43,690 bases of DNA from Anaerolineae bacterium. Its GTDB lineage: Bacteria > Chloroflexota > Anaerolineae > Anaerolineales > Villigracilaceae. Shown one piece after another: positions 30,287 through 40,387 of this stretch (within the stretch, counting starts at the first letter, position 1; each line of letters opens with the position of its first letter). The notes under the pieces were generated by a model, which did not search any database, was not told where the DNA came from, and worked only from the letters and a program-made list of their open reading frames with translations. Location of the stretch: the NCBI GenBank assembly GCA_030123675.1, contig JASJYH010000012.1, positions 1-43,690 on the forward strand, given 5' to 3'. The position numbers and the translations under genes were made by a program.

Positions 30287-32533
30287 ATGAATCCCGAAGC
30301 AAAAATATATACAACCCAAGTTGGATCGCAAACTATTACCTTAGAAACCGGCAAACTTGCTGGTCAAGCCGGTGGTGCAATTACCATTCAGCTTGGCGAT
30401 AACATCGTCTTCGCCTCAGCTACAATGGGTGGCGTGCGCGAAGGCCTTGATTTCTTTCCACTCAGCGTGGATTTTGAAGAGCGCATGTACGCCGCAGGAA
30501 AAATACCCGGATCATTCTTCCGCCGTGAAGGCCGGCCTGGTACAGAGGCGATATTAATTTCACGGCTCACCGATCGACCGCTGCGTCCGCTGTTTCCCGC
30601 AGGCATGCGTAACCAAGTCCAGATTATCATGTTCACGATATCTTCGGATGATAAAAACCCGCTCGATATCTTGGCAATCAATGCTGCCTCAACAGCTGTC
30701 ACTATCTCTGATACCCCTTGGAATGGGCCTGTTGGTGCCGTAAGGGTCGGTCGGATAGATGATGAATTCGTGATAAACCCCACCTACGAAGAAATGGATA
30801 AATCAGATCTCGACCTGCGTATTGCGGGCACCCGCGAGGCCGTTTTAATGGTCGAATGCGGTGCCAACGAAGTCTCGGAAGAAGTTATGGTCGCTGCATT
30901 GGAGCATGGTCACAAGGCCATGCAGCCCATCATCGAATTGCAACTCAAGATGCAAAAGGAGCTGGGTAAAACCAAGCGCGAAGCCGACTTCTTCCCCACC
31001 GATCAGGAATTGGACAAAAAAGTCTTTGACTTTTTAAATACTCCCATGAATGAGTTGCTTGAAAAGCCGCTCTCCAAAGAGGATTTTTACATCGGTATGG
31101 ATGCTCTGCTGGATAATGTAACCACCGAATTTGGCACCATACCAGAAGGTAAAGACGCCTCCGACTACCCCACAGCTGCTGCCGTTAAATCTGCCTTTTT
31201 ATCAGCCGAACATGACATCGTACGTGAACGGATCCTCGACAAGGGGCTACGCCCCGATGGCCGCTCGCCCAAAGACCTGCGTGAGGTTTGGGCTGAAGTG
31301 GAACTTTCGCCTCGGGCCCATGGTTCCGGCCTGTTCACCCGCGGGGAGACCCAAGTGCTGACATTCGTGACCCTCGGCACCCTCGGCGAAGCACAGAAAA
31401 TAGATTCGCTCAGCCCCACACACTCCAAACGTTATATCCATCATTACAACTTTCCACCTTATTCTGTCGGTGAGGCACGGCCTCTTCGAGGCCAGAGCAG
31501 GCGCGAGATCGGTCATGGTGCCTTAGCAGAACGTGCACTCGAACCGGTCATCCCAGCCGAAGAATCCTTTCCGTACACATTACGCTTAGTGTCCGAAGTG
31601 CTCTCGTCCAATGGATCTACTTCCATGGCCTCCGTCTGTGGCTCAAGCCTGGCCTTGATGGACGCGGGTGTGCCGATCAAGGCGCCTGTGGCGGGTATCG
31701 CAATGGGTTTGATCAGCGATGAGGATGGCAAACGCTACAAAGTGCTGACCGATATCCAGGGCACCGAGGACCATGTCGGCGATATGGATTTCAAGGTGGC
31801 AGGCACGGCCGAAGGAATCACTGCCCTGCAAATGGACATCAAAATCAGCGGCCTGAACACCGACATTATGAAAGAAGCGCTAGAGCAGGCCCGCGTTGCT
31901 CGTATGGCTATTCTGGACAAAATGCTGGAAGCGATCCCACAATATCGTCCAGAGATAAAAGATCATGCACCCCGTATTACAACCGTGAAAATACCGGTGG
32001 ACAAAATTGGGGCACTGATCGGCCCAGGCGGAAAAAACATCCGTTCATTACAAGAAGAGACTGGCACTAAGATCGACATTGAAGAAGACGGCACGGTTTA
32101 TATCGCTGCAGTGAAGGGAGAAGGCGCGCAGGCCGCAATTGACCATATCGAAGCGCTTGGAGAAAGCGCAGAAATTGGACGTATTTATACCGGCAAGGTA
32201 GTCCGCATCGAAAATTTTGGGGCCTTTGTCGAAATATTGCCAGGTACTGACGGATTGGTCCACATCTCGCAGCTCGACTCACAGCGGGTTGAAACTGTCG
32301 AAGATATTGCGGGTATTGGCGATGAAATCACAGTCATGATCACGGATATAGACCCAATGGGCAAGATCCGGCTCTCTCGCAAAGCTGTGCTCGAAGGTTG
32401 GAGTGCAGAAGAAGCCCGCGAGAAAGACAAACCACGGGGCGGCGGAGGCCGTGGTGGTGGTGGTGGTGGCCGCGGCCGCAATGACCGCCGCGGAGGCCCC
32501 GGGGGTAATCGTGGCGGGGGCGGCAGAAGATAG
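30287..32533 (+). CDS. pnp: Polyribonucleotide nucleotidyltransferase (PNPase) with an RGG-rich tail
   Basis: It is a 3'-5' phosphorolytic exoribonuclease active as a trimer. Order: the first RNase PH domain from residue 1 on (ITLETGKLAGQAGGAITIQL); a helical linker; the second RNase PH domain with GDMDFKVAGT and ALQMDIKISG, whose Asp residues are catalytic; a KH domain (about 560-630, IGALIGPGGKNIRSLQEETG); and an S1 domain (about 631-700, GKVVRIENFGAFVEILPGTD). The end (713-748) is an added tail of Gly and Arg with RGG repeats, longer than in E. coli PNPase (748 against 711 residues), which may add RNA binding. AGGAG precedes the ATG. Confidence 0.98.
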   Translation: MNPEAKIYTTQVGSQTITLETGKLAGQAGGAITIQLGDNIVFASATMGGVREGLDFFPLSVDFEERMYAAGKIPGSFFRREGRPGTEAILISRLTDRPLRPLFPAGMRNQVQIIMFTISSDDKNPLDILAINAASTAVTISDTPWNGPVGAVRVGRIDDEFVINPTYEEMDKSDLDLRIAGTREAVLMVECGANEVSEEVMVAALEHGHKAMQPIIELQLKMQKELGKTKREADFFPTDQELDKKVFDFLNTPMNELLEKPLSKEDFYIGMDALLDNVTTEFGTIPEGKDASDYPTAAAVKSAFLSAEHDIVRERILDKGLRPDGRSPKDLREVWAEVELSPRAHGSGLFTRGETQVLTFVTLGTLGEAQKIDSLSPTHSKRYIHHYNFPPYSVGEARPLRGQSRREIGHGALAERALEPVIPAEESFPYTLRLVSEVLSSNGSTSMASVCGSSLALMDAGVPIKAPVAGIAMGLISDEDGKRYKVLTDIQGTEDHVGDMDFKVAGTAEGITALQMDIKISGLNTDIMKEALEQARVARMAILDKMLEAIPQYRPEIKDHAPRITTVKIPVDKIGALIGPGGKNIRSLQEETGTKIDIEEDGTVYIAAVKGEGAQAAIDHIEALGESAEIGRIYTGKVVRIENFGAFVEILPGTDGLVHISQLDSQRVETVEDIAGIGDEITVMITDIDPMGKIRLSRKAVLEGWSAEEAREKDKPRGGGGRGGGGGGRGRNDRRGGPGGNRGGGGRR

Positions 32534-32551
32534 ATTAATTACCCTAACCCT

Positions 32552-32586
32552 AAAAAGGGATTGGTTATAAAACCAATCCCTTTTTT
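32552..32586 (+). terminator. Intrinsic terminator of pnp
   Basis: AAAAAGGGATTGGTT (32552-32566) and AACCAATCCC plus TTTTTT (32571-32586) pair perfectly around ATAA, 18 bases after the pnp stop. Confidence 0.93.
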
Positions 32587-32680
32587 GATTTACCAAAGTG
32601 TATTTAATTTTATCGAGAATTCTGCACTCTTGGGTATGAAATTGGTAGTAGGTAATTGTAAGTGACAAACTCATAAATCT

Positions 32681-32818
32681 TGTCACTACCCTTACGGCCG
32701 CCCGCTAGGGCCGGTGTGCGACACTTGCACCGCACTGGGTGCTTTGCAGTGCAGGTGAGCAGTCTCCCCTTTGGTGAGGAGATTGCCGCACTCCGCTATG
32801 GCTTCATTCGCAATGACA
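32681..32818. repeat. TGTCAC/AATGACA-bounded repeat, 138 bp
   Basis: It starts TGTCACTACC and ends TTCGCAATGACA. Near the right end GAGGAGATTGCCGCACTCCG matches the GAGGAGCTTGCCACACTCCG of the element at 13280. Internally GCACTGGGTGC and CACCGCA pieces pair. It belongs to the same family as 10572-10715. Confidence 0.65.
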
Positions 32819-32860
32819 CCACTTACTTTTATACCACTACTATGAAATTTATATTAATAT

Positions 32861-33451
32861 TTAACTTGTCTTAGAAAGTTTGTTTTCCAAGTCTTTTTTT
32901 ACCCCTGGCCACTCCGCATCCAAAATACTGTAATAGACCGAGTCTCGGTAGCCTCCATCGGGTAAGACCATATGGTTCCTCAATATCCCCTCCTTTGTTG
33001 CCCCAATCCGTTCTATCGCACGCTGTGAACGAACGTTGCGCACATCCGTTTTAAATTGCACACGGATGCAGCCCAATGTTTCAAAGGCGTGTTTCAACAA
33101 TAAATACTTACATTCCGTGTTCACAGCAGTGCGCTGGAATTTCAATCCATACCAAGTCCCGCCAATCTCTAGGCCTCGATGTTCAGACTCAATATTCAGA
33201 TAGCGAGTTGCTCCAGCAACTTCCCCCGAAACCAAATGAACTACTGCAAAGGGGATATCAGGCCGAGATAAGATATCTTTTACCCAACGCCTGATATCTT
33301 CTTCCGAGCGTACATCCCCATATAGCATGTAATCCCAAATACCCTCATCCATTCCAATGGCCGCCAAACCGGGCACGTGAGTCTCATTCATAGGCTCCAA
33401 TCGCACATGCCGACCGGTCAGCACTACGGGTTTTATCTTAATTTTAACCAA
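32861..33451 (-). CDS. GNAT-family N-acetyltransferase (RimJ/RimL-like, 196 aa)
   Basis: The start LTGRHVRLEPMNETHVPGL, the middle ATRYLNIESEHRGLEIGGTW and the acetyl-CoA region ECKYLLLKHAFETLGCIRVQ, then DVRNVRSQRAIERIGATKEG, are all typical of RimJ/RimL-type acetyltransferases. The acceptor is unknown (protein N-terminus or small amine). The likely start is a TTG at 33451, inside the last codons of murE (19-base overlap), so translation is probably coupled to murE. A later ATG would cut off the conserved first strand. Confidence 0.9.
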   Translation of the reverse strand: MVKIKIKPVVLTGRHVRLEPMNETHVPGLAAIGMDEGIWDYMLYGDVRSEEDIRRWVKDILSRPDIPFAVVHLVSGEVAGATRYLNIESEHRGLEIGGTWYGLKFQRTAVNTECKYLLLKHAFETLGCIRVQFKTDVRNVRSQRAIERIGATKEGILRNHMVLPDGGYRDSVYYSILDAEWPGVKKDLENKLSKTS

Positions 33452-35019
33452 TGCTCCTCGAGTGTATCTTGGGTCGGAAGATAAGGCATCTCTGGGCCCT
33501 CGATACCCAAATAATCAGCCAGAGCAGCCCGCATGGCGATGCAATCATCCCATGGATGTTCCACTGCTCCAAAGCACATAGATTGTTCATGTCCTTTCCC
33601 GCATGCCAAAAGGATATCTCCGGAATTTGCCAAGCTCAAGCCATATTTGATCGCTTGGCCCCGGTCTGGAACGCGCCAAAAAGTCTTTCCATCGCGTCCC
33701 CCCTTGGACTTTGCGCCTGCTGCCATTTCGTCAAGGATATCAGCCAACGACTCGGTCCGTGGATCCTCGGCAGTCAATACCGTTAGATCTGCCATTTCCG
33801 CGGATATTTGGGCCATCATGCGCCGTTTCTGCTTATCTCTTAAGCCCGCAGATCCAAATACAACGATCACCTTTCCAGCAGTCATAATGCGGGCTGCTTC
33901 CAGGGTAACCTTGAGGGCATTGGGTGTATGTGCAAAATCTACTATGGCTGTGAAATCCTGGCCCATATCAATTCTTTCCATTCTTCCAGGAATGCCTGGG
34001 GTGGCTGCTATTCCCTGAGCCGCAGTTTGAGGCTCAATTCCCAAACCATGCACGGTTGCAGCCAGGGCTGCCAGGCAATTTGAGATATTAAAGGCCCCGA
34101 TTAAGTTAGATTTAATCATTTCACGATAAGTAGCGCTTTCAGCAACAAATTGTATGCCATCGGAATGGATTTCGCGATCAACGGCCCGAATTTCCGCATC
34201 ATCGTCTAACCCATAATTTATTGAATTTACGTTTAAAAATTTAGATAAATATCCGAAAGATTGATCATCGTAATTCAAGACCCCCAGTCGGGGGTTGCCA
34301 TGTTTTTTATTTGAAGTCCATTCCAAGCTGCTGAGCAAGCGGGCTTTGGCAGCCCGATAGGTTTCGAATTCGCCATGCTCATCCAAGTGCTCATGAGTAA
34401 TGTTGGTAACGACACCAATATCAAATTCGCAAGCATCCACCCGATATTGGGCCCAACCATGCGAAGTGGTTTCTAATACGACGTGTGTGAGGCCCGCCGA
34501 TACCATTTTGGCCAGATAACGCTGCAAATCATGTGCATCTGGAGTCGTAACGTGAAAACCGGTATCCAAAACTTCATCAGCGATCATTGCATTGACGGTG
34601 GAAATCATGCCTGTTCTGATTCCAGCAGCAACCAGGATGTGATAAATCAAATTGCAGGTGGTGGTCTTGCCATCGGTGCCGGTCACGCCCACAACCGTCA
34701 GTTTGCGACCGGGCCAATCGTAAAACCCAGCAGATATCCAGGTCAGGGCTCGACGCGGATGTTCGATTCCAATGAAGGGCACCGACAATCGGGCAGGATC
34801 GTGCTGTCCAACGACAGCAACGGCCCCTTTATCCAGAGCATCTTGGATATAATCATGGCCGTCATACGTCCCCCCTTTCATCGCAAAAAACAAATGGCCT
34901 GGCTGTACAGACTGGCTGTCAACCGATAGCCCTGTTATCTGAATATCAGATATATCTGACCTGATAATTGGCTCGGGCAATTCTGTCAAAATTTTCTGAA
35001 GCGATCGATTGATATGCAT
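33433..35019 (-). CDS. murE: UDP-N-acetylmuramoyl-tripeptide synthetase
   Basis: It adds the third amino acid to the peptidoglycan stem peptide in the cytosol, using ATP. The N-terminal domain holds ITGLSVDSQSVQPGHLFFAM. The ATP loop GVTGTDGKTTTCNLIYHI and the downstream EFDIGVVTNITHEHLDEHG mark the central Mur ligase domain. The C-terminal domain has the substrate motif as EDPRTES, in place of the DNPR of meso-diaminopimelate enzymes, so the added amino acid cannot be named with certainty. Length 528 is slightly long. It lies after the ATPase operon on the same strand with a hairpin between them. Confidence 0.94.
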   Translation of the reverse strand: MHINRSLQKILTELPEPIIRSDISDIQITGLSVDSQSVQPGHLFFAMKGGTYDGHDYIQDALDKGAVAVVGQHDPARLSVPFIGIEHPRRALTWISAGFYDWPGRKLTVVGVTGTDGKTTTCNLIYHILVAAGIRTGMISTVNAMIADEVLDTGFHVTTPDAHDLQRYLAKMVSAGLTHVVLETTSHGWAQYRVDACEFDIGVVTNITHEHLDEHGEFETYRAAKARLLSSLEWTSNKKHGNPRLGVLNYDDQSFGYLSKFLNVNSINYGLDDDAEIRAVDREIHSDGIQFVAESATYREMIKSNLIGAFNISNCLAALAATVHGLGIEPQTAAQGIAATPGIPGRMERIDMGQDFTAIVDFAHTPNALKVTLEAARIMTAGKVIVVFGSAGLRDKQKRRMMAQISAEMADLTVLTAEDPRTESLADILDEMAAGAKSKGGRDGKTFWRVPDRGQAIKYGLSLANSGDILLACGKGHEQSMCFGAVEHPWDDCIAMRAALADYLGIEGPEMPYLPTQDTLEEHWLKLR

Positions 35020-35028
35020 AATTAAACG

Positions 35029-35065
35029 AAATGGGTTCTAACGAGAATATCGCCAAAACCCATTT
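35029..35065 (-). terminator. Hairpin between the ATPase operon and murE
   Basis: AAATGGGTT (35029-35037) and AACCCATTT (35057-35065) pair perfectly around 19 bases. On the minus strand it follows the subunit D stop by 20 bases and ends ten bases before the murE start. There is no long T run, so it may be a weak terminator or a leader structure of murE. Confidence 0.45.
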
Positions 35066-35085
35066 TAGCAGATTAAGTATTGAGC

Positions 35086-35727
35086 TTATGATACCGAGGC
35101 TTCAGCGGACTTGGCCATCCTAGTTTTGAGCAGTTTCAAGCGGAAGGTCTCTTCGCGCTCGCGTTCTTCCAACGAACTGATGATGAATGCTATCGTTTCT
35201 TCATATTGCGGGATGAAGATATGCTGAAGCGCATTCACACGGCGCATTGTTTTGCGCAATTCGTTGGCAAGCCGCCAGACCGTAGCGGTCAGCATAGCCA
35301 GCTGAGGCACTTTCAGTAATACTTCTCGGAAAGTGGCGGTTGCTTCATCTAATACCGCCGCGGTGTCGCCGGGGCTGTAGAGCAGTTTCGGCGGTTCGCC
35401 GCGTGCTTCAATGGAGGGGATCGGGACACCCATGATGCCGCGCAGTTGTATGTGGACATCCACTGTTTTATTTACAGCCAGAGCTGCCCATTCCACGTGA
35501 TCACTGCCCATCACCAGTCGGGCCTTCTCCATGGCACCATAGCCTGTACCCAGCAATGCCCATACTTCCTTTTGAAGTGCATCCGCTTCCTTTGCCACGC
35601 TGACTAGTTCATTAATCAGCGCCTCACGCTTGCGGTTGAGTATCTCGTAGCCTTCCTGCGCAAAACGGAGATCCTTCTTTTGGCGGATCAGGTTCGTGCG
35701 GGTTGGGGCAATACTAGTTTGCGGCAT
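35086..35727 (-). CDS. atpD: V/A-type ATP synthase subunit D
   Basis: Central-stalk rotor subunit that links the A3B3 head to the membrane ring. The long N-terminal helix ([20 protein letters not shown], then [15 protein letters not shown]) and the C-terminal helix ([20 protein letters not shown]) form the family's coiled coil. Length 213 is normal. It overlaps the subunit B gene by 14 bases and is the last gene of the operon. Confidence 0.95.
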   Translation of the reverse strand: MPQTSIAPTRTNLIRQKKDLRFAQEGYEILNRKREALINELVSVAKEADALQKEVWALLGTGYGAMEKARLVMGSDHVEWAALAVNKTVDVHIQLRGIMGVPIPSIEARGEPPKLLYSPGDTAAVLDEATATFREVLLKVPQLAMLTATVWRLANELRKTMRRVNALQHIFIPQYEETIAFIISSLEEREREETFRLKLLKTRMAKSAEASVS

Positions 35728-37144
35728 CTTCTTCCTGGTAGTATTGTGCGATCTCGTCTAACGTTACACGGGTGAGTTCGTTCTTTGGCATTATGGAAAG
35801 CAGCTTCCAGCCAATTTCAAGCGTGCGTTCGATGGATCGATTTTCATCCGAGCCCTGGTTGATAAATTCACGTTCGAAAGCGCGCCCGAATTTCAGGTAT
35901 TTCTGGTCAACTTCGCTTAATTCCTCTTCACCGATAACGGAGGCCAACGCGCGTACATCCTGCGTCCTGGCATATGCGGCGTACAGTTGAGCACCCCAAT
36001 GCGGGTGGTCGTCGCGCGTGTGTCCCTTTCCGATTCCATCTTTCATCAATCGGGATAGGCTCGGAAGCACAGCCACAGGTGGATATATGCCTGCAAAGAA
36101 GAGCTCACGTCCGAGTACGATCTGTCCCTCGGTGATGTAACCGGTAAGGTCAGGCATAGGATGCGTGATGTCATCATTGGGCATTGTAAGGATCGGAATC
36201 TGAGTGATCGAACCCTTGCTAGTGCGTATACGACCTGTGCGCTCATACAGGGAGGAGAGGTCACTGTATAGGTAGCCCGGATAGCCTTTACGACTTGGCA
36301 CCTCGCCGCGAATGTTTGAAATCTCCCGTAGGGATTCGCCGTAATTCGTCATATCGGTGAGAACCACCAGCACGTGCTTGTCTAGGTCGTAAGCGAGATG
36401 CTCAGCTAAGGTCAATGCAGCGCGAGGGGTGACGATTCGTTCCACTGGTGGGTCATCCGCCAGGTTGAGAAACATTGCCACCCGATTCAAAGCACCACTT
36501 TCAGTAAATGATCTCCGGAAGTAATCTGCCACATCATTCTTCACGCCCATTGCAGCAAATACAATCGCAAATTCTTCTGCCTCGGCATCCGTTTGTGTAC
36601 CCACCGGTTTACCGAGGGTCGCCTGGCGCACGATTTGTGCCGCCAATTTGTCATGAGGTAGGCCTGCGCCGGAAAACAATGGCAGTTTTTGACCCCGCAG
36701 AAGGGTGTTTAATCCATCGATGGATGAAATCCCAGTCTGGATGTAATCACGGGGATAAACCCGAGCAGTCGGGTTAATCGGCAGACCGTTGATATCTTTG
36801 TAATGATCTGTAAGCGGTTCGGGGCCGCCGTCTATTGGGTTGCCCAAGCCATCGAAGATGCGTCCAAGCATCTCTTCTGAGACGGGCATATGCAGGGTGT
36901 CGCCCAGGAATCGGACACTTGTCCCATCTATAGATAAGCCGGTGGAACCAGAAAATATCTGTACCACCGCCATCTCTTCGCCTACTTCGAGCACACGTCC
37001 ACGCCTTAGCCGGCCCTTTGAATCCCGAATCTCTACGACCTCGTCGTAACTAATATTAGCGGCCCCCTCTACGATCATGATCGGTCCATCGATCCGAGTT
37101 ACGCCTAAAACTTCTTGTCCGCCACCAACTGTTACATCACTCAT
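35714..37144 (-). CDS. atpB: V/A-type ATP synthase subunit B
   Basis: Non-catalytic subunit of the A3B3 head. It shows the beta-barrel start [20 protein letters not shown], the nucleotide-fold region [18 protein letters not shown] without a working P-loop Lys, and [20 protein letters not shown] near the middle. Length 476 fits. Its ATG overlaps the stop of subunit A by 4 bases (ATGA), showing translational coupling. Confidence 0.97.
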   Translation of the reverse strand: MSDVTVGGGQEVLGVTRIDGPIMIVEGAANISYDEVVEIRDSKGRLRRGRVLEVGEEMAVVQIFSGSTGLSIDGTSVRFLGDTLHMPVSEEMLGRIFDGLGNPIDGGPEPLTDHYKDINGLPINPTARVYPRDYIQTGISSIDGLNTLLRGQKLPLFSGAGLPHDKLAAQIVRQATLGKPVGTQTDAEAEEFAIVFAAMGVKNDVADYFRRSFTESGALNRVAMFLNLADDPPVERIVTPRAALTLAEHLAYDLDKHVLVVLTDMTNYGESLREISNIRGEVPSRKGYPGYLYSDLSSLYERTGRIRTSKGSITQIPILTMPNDDITHPMPDLTGYITEGQIVLGRELFFAGIYPPVAVLPSLSRLMKDGIGKGHTRDDHPHWGAQLYAAYARTQDVRALASVIGEEELSEVDQKYLKFGRAFEREFINQGSDENRSIERTLEIGWKLLSIMPKNELTRVTLDEIAQYYQEEDAAN

Positions 37145-38907
37145 CTGTACTCCGCATCTAATTGACTCATTTGCTTGTCAATTTGCTTCTCAATGTCATC
37201 GAATTTGTTCAACTCATCGTTTGCAACATCATTTTTCATCCGGATCAAGGTATCCACCACCGGTAGATCGTGGATCACTGATATCACCGCACCGCGTTTG
37301 ATGATTTTCATCCCGAGCTCGTGAAAATGAAGTACGAGTTCAAGCATCCGAATCTGCTTTTCGACCGTAGAATAGGCATCCACCTCGTCCATGGCATTCT
37401 GTTGCAATATGCCTTCCCGAAGCAGCCGGGAGGTTTCAAGAATCATCCTCTCAGCATCAGGTAGGGCATCCGGGCCCACAAGCTTGACGATCTGCGATAG
37501 TCGGCTTTCTTCGCTCAACAATTCCATCGACTGGTTGCGCATTCCAAGCCAGTCTTTGCCGACCTTCTCCTGCCACCAATCAGCAACCCCATCGATATAT
37601 TCGCTGTAGCTGTCCAGCCAGTTGATAGCCGGAAAGTGACGGGCGGAGGAAAGCGAATTATCGAGGGCCCAGAAGCAACGAATAAAGCGTTTTGTGTGTT
37701 GTGTCACTGGCTCAGAGAAGTCACCCCCAGGAGGAGAGACAGCGCCGACAATAGTTACTGAACCCTTAGTTTCGTTCAAGTTCTCTACGTAACCAGCCCG
37801 CTCGTAAAACTCTGCAAGACGACTAGCCAGATAAGCAGGATAGCCCTCTTCCGCTGGCATCTCTTCAAGACGGCCAGAAACCTCACGCAGCGCCTCAGCC
37901 CAACGGGAGGTTGAGTCCGCCATTAGGGCCACGCTATAGCCCATATCGCGGTAATATTCGGCGATGGTAATACCTGTATAAATGCTGGCTTCACGGGCCG
38001 CAACAGGCATGTTGGATGTGTTAGCGATCAAAACTGTGCGTTCCATTAGAGGACGACCATTGCGTGGGTCAACCAGATGTGGAAATTCCTGCAGCACTTC
38101 GGTCATTTCATTCCCGCGTTCACCGCAACCAATGTAAACAATGACCTCAGCGTCCGCATACTTAGCAATACTGTGTTGGGTAACCGTCTTGCCCGATCCG
38201 AAAGGTCCTGGAATTCCAGCCGCGCCACCCTTAGCAACCGGAAAGAACATATCCAAAATGCGCTGACCCGTGATCAATGGAATGCTTACACCGAGGCGTT
38301 GAATAAACGGCCGCGGTTGGCGCACAGGCCAGCGTTGCAACATCGTTAGTTCTTTCTCTTCCTTGCCAGTTTTAATTTTGGCAATCGGATCAGTAACTGT
38401 ATATTCACCAGTCTTCGGAACCCAGGTTATGGTTCCAGAGTCGTCTGGGTGCACCATAACTTTATGCTCAAATGTGTCCGTTTCCATAGCAATCCCGAGG
38501 ATCGTTCCACCTTTGACTTCATCACCCACTTTAACTTTGGGTATGTATCTCCAGCGTTTCTCGCGGTTGATCGGGTCAAAATGGGCGCCACGGCTGATGA
38601 ATGAACCCATTGATTCTTCAATCAAGGGCAAGGGACGCTGTACGCCGTCATAAATGCTTTGCAATAGGCCAGGACCCAATTCAACAGATAAGGGTAAGCC
38701 AGTGCCATATACTGGCGCACCTGGTTGCATACCAGCGGTCTCTTCATACACCTGGACTGTAAAAGTATCGCCTTTGAGGCCAATCACTTCGCCTACGAGA
38801 CGTTCTTCGCCCACTTCGACGAGTTCGAGCATACCCACCTTTCGAGATCCACGCGCACGTACCACCGGACCACTGATCCATGTTAACGTTCCAATTTTAT
38901 CGCTCAC
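37141..38907 (-). CDS. atpA: V/A-type ATP synthase catalytic subunit A
   Basis: Catalytic subunit. The P-loop [13 protein letters not shown] is intact, followed by [17 protein letters not shown] with the catalytic Glu. The long non-homologous insert of V-type A subunits (about residues 110-200) is present, as is [20 protein letters not shown]. Length 588 is typical. It overlaps the genes on both sides by 4 bases. Confidence 0.98.
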   Translation of the reverse strand: MSDKIGTLTWISGPVVRARGSRKVGMLELVEVGEERLVGEVIGLKGDTFTVQVYEETAGMQPGAPVYGTGLPLSVELGPGLLQSIYDGVQRPLPLIEESMGSFISRGAHFDPINREKRWRYIPKVKVGDEVKGGTILGIAMETDTFEHKVMVHPDDSGTITWVPKTGEYTVTDPIAKIKTGKEEKELTMLQRWPVRQPRPFIQRLGVSIPLITGQRILDMFFPVAKGGAAGIPGPFGSGKTVTQHSIAKYADAEVIVYIGCGERGNEMTEVLQEFPHLVDPRNGRPLMERTVLIANTSNMPVAAREASIYTGITIAEYYRDMGYSVALMADSTSRWAEALREVSGRLEEMPAEEGYPAYLASRLAEFYERAGYVENLNETKGSVTIVGAVSPPGGDFSEPVTQHTKRFIRCFWALDNSLSSARHFPAINWLDSYSEYIDGVADWWQEKVGKDWLGMRNQSMELLSEESRLSQIVKLVGPDALPDAERMILETSRLLREGILQQNAMDEVDAYSTVEKQIRMLELVLHFHELGMKIIKRGAVISVIHDLPVVDTLIRMKNDVANDELNKFDDIEKQIDKQMSQLDAEYR

Positions 38908-39524
38908 GCTTTTTCTCCAATCAGCACTTTATAGACTGAGGCGCGTAGCATATTTTGAAGGCGGTTCAAACGTGTTTCTAATGTATTGTCATAGTGCAAC
39001 TTGCCATTAGATGCGTCCACGACAACACCTGTGCCTTCTTTTAGTGCCTTACCCAAGGTAAACTTTCCTTTGAGTTCTTTTGATATATCATCCAACGATC
39101 CCTTTTTCAAGGACTTTTGGGTCAAGGCATCTGCACTAATTTCCGCTTTTTTCACTCTTAATTCCGTCAAAGCCTCACGTAATAACAGGGCGGAGATAGA
39201 ATCATAATCAGGGCGTTTGGTTACCGCATCCAGTTGTTTCTTTACTTCCTCGAAGACACTGTCCAGTAATTTCTCGCGGTGTTCCAATTGGATCGATCGG
39301 GCCTTCAATTGGGCTGTCGCCATTGCCTGACCGCGAAGACGTTCTGCATCCTCACCAGCGCGCTCCAGGATGACTTTCCGTTCGGACTCAGCCTGTTCTT
39401 GAGCGCGCTTGCGAAGAGCGTCTGCCTTCTCATTTGCTTCAGCCTTCATTTGATCAGCTGCCTCGTGCGTTTCCATCATAATCGCACGTGAAAGCATTTT
39501 AATATCTTCTGTTTCAGTTTTCAT
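38904..39524 (-). CDS. atpE: V/A-type ATP synthase subunit E
   Basis: Peripheral stalk subunit. The N-terminal 110 residues are a charged coiled coil (for example ADALRKRAQEQAESERKVIL), and the rest is a mixed domain with GTGVVVDASNGKLHYDNTLE, the usual family end. Length 206 is normal. In other organisms it pairs with subunit G/H, which I do not see in this window. Confidence 0.93.
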   Translation of the reverse strand: MKTETEDIKMLSRAIMMETHEAADQMKAEANEKADALRKRAQEQAESERKVILERAGEDAERLRGQAMATAQLKARSIQLEHREKLLDSVFEEVKKQLDAVTKRPDYDSISALLLREALTELRVKKAEISADALTQKSLKKGSLDDISKELKGKFTLGKALKEGTGVVVDASNGKLHYDNTLETRLNRLQNMLRASVYKVLIGEKA

Positions 39525-39577
39525 AGTTCAATAATCCAATCTATTCTCCTGCTCATATAAAAATACCGCAGGTAGAT

Positions 39578-39883
39578 TTACAATTTAATTCCAATCGCAC
39601 GGAAGACAATATCACCGAGCGATTCCTGGTCCTCTGGAAGACTACCGCTGGAAGGAATTTCGACTACCAGCGGAATTGTGCTGCGCAGTTTGAGGTGTTC
39701 CATCCGATCGGGGATTAATTCGGCCACATCCTGGGTTACAAGAACAATGCCCACATCTTTTGCTGCTTGGGCATCATCTAAAGCTTGATTGACCTCATCA
39801 ACTGTTGTTGCCAACCGGCCGCTGACTCCTGCAAGGGAAAAACCCAGCACTGCATCAGGATGGCCAATGATCAAAACCTTCAT
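39578..39883 (-). CDS. atpF: V/A-type ATP synthase subunit F
   Basis: Small Rossmann-like central stalk subunit that binds D. The pattern starts MKVLIIGHPDAVLGFSLAGV and goes on with VGIVLVTQDVAELIPDRME and IPLVVEIPSSGSL. Length 101 is normal. In this operon it lies between K and E, not between C and A as in some other bacteria. Confidence 0.95.
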   Translation of the reverse strand: MKVLIIGHPDAVLGFSLAGVSGRLATTVDEVNQALDDAQAAKDVGIVLVTQDVAELIPDRMEHLKLRSTIPLVVEIPSSGSLPEDQESLGDIVFRAIGIKL

Positions 39884-39899
39884 TAATTTCTCTACCTCT

Positions 39900-40334
39900 T
39901 TACGGGAGAATCAGGAAGGAAATGATCAGACCGTAAATTGCGATACCCTCTGACAAACCTACGAAAATTAGGGAGCGACCAAATGATTCTGGCTTTTCAG
40001 CCGTCGCGCCTACCGCAGCGGCTCCTGTACTAGCAACAGCAATACCTGCGCCGACACATGCCAATCCGGTAGAAATCGCTGCGGCGAGGGTTGCATACTG
40101 ATCTACAACCCCACCTTCCTGGAGTGCATCGGCTGCAAGTACGGACGAGGGCGAGGCCAGCCACACCAAAGCGAACCCAGCTGCCATCATGCCAACCAAA
40201 AGGTTGAAGCCATTAACACCGGTAACCAATCGCGAAACTGTCTTCACAGGATCGTCCTTTCCATATCGGATCACATATGTTACGGCGGGAATGACCGGGA
40301 TCAAACCTACCAGCACTGCAAAAACTAAAAACAT
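39900..40334 (-). CDS. atpK: V/A-type ATP synthase subunit K (rotor ring proteolipid)
   Basis: Forms the ion-carrying c-ring. About four hydrophobic helices: residues 1-22, 44-64, 78-106 and 119-144. The last two form the usual c-type hairpin: a Gly/Ala-rich helix (GLACVGAGIAVASTGAAAVG), the polar turn (EKPES) and a helix with the single ion-carrying Glu in GLSEGIAIYGL. The first two helices are extra relative to a basic two-helix subunit, and no second carboxylate is seen there. The Glu is followed by Gly, not Thr or Ser, and no Gln is visible in the preceding helix, so H(+) coupling is more likely than Na(+); this is inference. AAGGAG precedes the ATG, and a hairpin lies in its leader. Confidence 0.92.
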   Translation of the reverse strand: MFLVFAVLVGLIPVIPAVTYVIRYGKDDPVKTVSRLVTGVNGFNLLVGMMAAGFALVWLASPSSVLAADALQEGGVVDQYATLAAAISTGLACVGAGIAVASTGAAAVGATAEKPESFGRSLIFVGLSEGIAIYGLIISFLILP

Positions 40335-40387
40335 TGTCTATCTCCTTATCTAAAGTAATTCCCAAAACGAACTAGGGCGTTCAAAAT

